Source: CAZJAD01 sp964543855
GTDB lineage: Bacteria > Electryoneota > RPQS01 > DYHQ01
Assembly (NCBI GenBank): GCA_964543855.1
Contig: CAZJAD010000001.1
Span: 1 to 64,000, forward strand
DNA length: 64,000 nt
Reading direction: 5' to 3'
The notes under the pieces were generated by a model, which worked only from the letters and a program-made list of their open reading frames with translations, was not told where the DNA came from and searched no databases. The position numbers were made by a program, and so were the translations under genes. The number at the start of each line of letters is the position of its first letter. Position 1 is the first letter of the stretch. Positions 63,376 to 64,000 of this stretch are shown one piece after another.

Positions 63376-64000
63376 TTATTTCGAGAGTTTCTTTCCTGTG
63401 ATCTCGCACGCGACACAAGGCTCCATGTAGCACATCATGTCGTCAAATTCCTGCTTTTCGATGCACGGTGGACTCAAGTTTGCACACGCACCGCAAATCG
63501 CTTTGTCGGGCTCGTTGTATGTACACCTTAGCTGGCAAGCCGGACAAACATAGATGCAAGCACCACACAAACGACACTGTTCTGATTTGATATCGAATGG
63601 CGTACCAATGCTTCGGTTCTGCCCACGCTCGCGGAATCCGATGGCTTTCGCCATCATCTGTTCTTCGCACATTCTTACGCAAAGCCCGCACAGGATGCAG
63701 TCCTCATATTCCTGCCGGAATCGCTGTTGGCGTACATCGTAGGCTGCCGCAAGGTCCTGAATGGTTTTCGACTGCGGGCACGAGGCCAGCAGAAGTTCAA
63801 GGATCATCTTGCGCGCATGGATTACACGCGAGGACGCTGTGCGTACCTGTAGGCCTTCCTCAGCCAAGTACGTGCAGGAAGTGACCAACTTCGCACTTGC
63901 ACCTTCTCCGATTTCGACCACACAGAGGCGACAAGCACCATAAGGTGACAACCCCTCCATATAGCACAGTGTTGGAATTGGGAATCCCATGAATTTCGCG
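63376..64000 (-). CDS. Multi-FeS protein (NuoG/HoxU/hydrogenase-type), 5' end outside window
   Basis: The frame is open through the window edge; the ATG at 63990 is internal (AKFMGFPIPTLCY), so about 20-25 N-terminal residues are missing. Counting from that Met: a 2Fe-2S site (PTLCYMEGLSPYGACRLCVVE plus TSCTY, Cys9, 20, 23, 38), a His/Cys region (VIHARKMILELLLASCP), two 4Fe-4S ferredoxin motifs (CILCGLCVRMC and CRLCGACIYVCPACQ) and an extra Cys-rich tail (AICGACANLSPPC, CYMEPCVAC). It carries electrons between a NAD(P)H or hydrogen module and a partner; the glutamate-synthase-like protein 22 nt downstream is the obvious candidate. A NuoF-like gene may lie upstream outside the window. Confidence 0.88.
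   Translation of the reverse strand, partial: AKFMGFPIPTLCYMEGLSPYGACRLCVVEIGEGASAKLVTSCTYLAEEGLQVRTASSRVIHARKMILELLLASCPQSKTIQDLAAAYDVRQQRFRQEYEDCILCGLCVRMCEEQMMAKAIGFRERGQNRSIGTPFDIKSEQCRLCGACIYVCPACQLRCTYNEPDKAICGACANLSPPCIEKQEFDDMMCYMEPCVACEITGKKLSK

Overview
The window (64 kb, one 100-N scaffold gap at 47759-47858) looks like a chromosomal piece of an uncultivated, motile, diderm bacterium of the FCB assemblage or a neighbouring candidate phylum (Zixibacteria-, Latescibacteria- or Eisenbacteria-like). The reasons are four secreted proteins with a C-terminal FlgD-Ig/type-A sorting-like domain (NPFN motif, last residues like RKMLLLK), secreted multidomain proteins with lamin-tail, BNR and transglutaminase domains, TolC, TonB-receptor and porin genes that imply an outer membrane, and flagellar genes with sigma-28 promoters. 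No phylum marker is present, so this is inference. TGA is a normal stop codon here. The housekeeping promoter form that recurs is TTGACA-17-TATATT. I see no insertion sequences, CRISPR arrays, tRNA or rRNA genes.

Layout. 0.3-2 kb: phosphate transporter plus DUF47 partner. 2-12.4 kb: secreted nuclease-like protein, pilus-type PilX protein with a small coupled ORF, secreted agmatine/peptidylarginine deiminase, exported oligoendopeptidase F, TatC, then a secreted thioredoxin-fold/lamin-tail protein with an in-frame TGA at a U-x-x-C position and a SECIS-like hairpin (candidate selenoprotein). 12.8-17.3 kb: two secreted sorting-domain proteins, DeoC and an M29 aminopeptidase. 17.4-24.7 kb: an NRAMP-related transporter coupled to a channel-less MgtE-type sensor, a DUF1015 protein, a GT39/TPR membrane protein, DUF4282 and Pcm. 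25.4-33 kb: flagellar filament region (MerR regulator, flagellin, FlgN-like chaperone, AsnB, second flagellin, FliD, FliS, FlgM) with three sigma-28 promoter candidates and structured mRNA leaders. 33.2-42.5 kb: a dense phosphorelay island of eight genes, with receiver, Hpt and PAS domains, two complete histidine kinases, and two proteins that keep the dimerisation (DHp) domain but lack the ATPase domain. 42.5-47.8 kb: PAP2 phosphatase, TolC, gyrB, DciA-like gene, truncated EamA transporter. 47.9-54.8 kb: secreted proteins and a phosphate module (porin, PiT, DUF47, Ppx/GppA). 55-58.5 kb: lipoprotein plus TonB receptor operon behind a strong promoter and a leader of about 480 nt. 58.7-64 kb: secreted transglutaminase-like protein, then a glutamate-synthase-like protein with an upstream multi-FeS protein cut by the window edge.

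How it works together. The flagellar and phosphorelay blocks are adjacent and co-directional, suggesting sensory control of motility. Two separate PiT/DUF47 pairs, an OprP-like porin and an exopolyphosphatase-type enzyme indicate attention to phosphate. The most unusual signals are the candidate selenoprotein, the DHp-only kinase-like proteins, the inverted repeat that hides the fliD ribosome binding site, the MgtE-sensor/NRAMP pair, and the duplicated-domain lipoprotein partnered with a TonB receptor.
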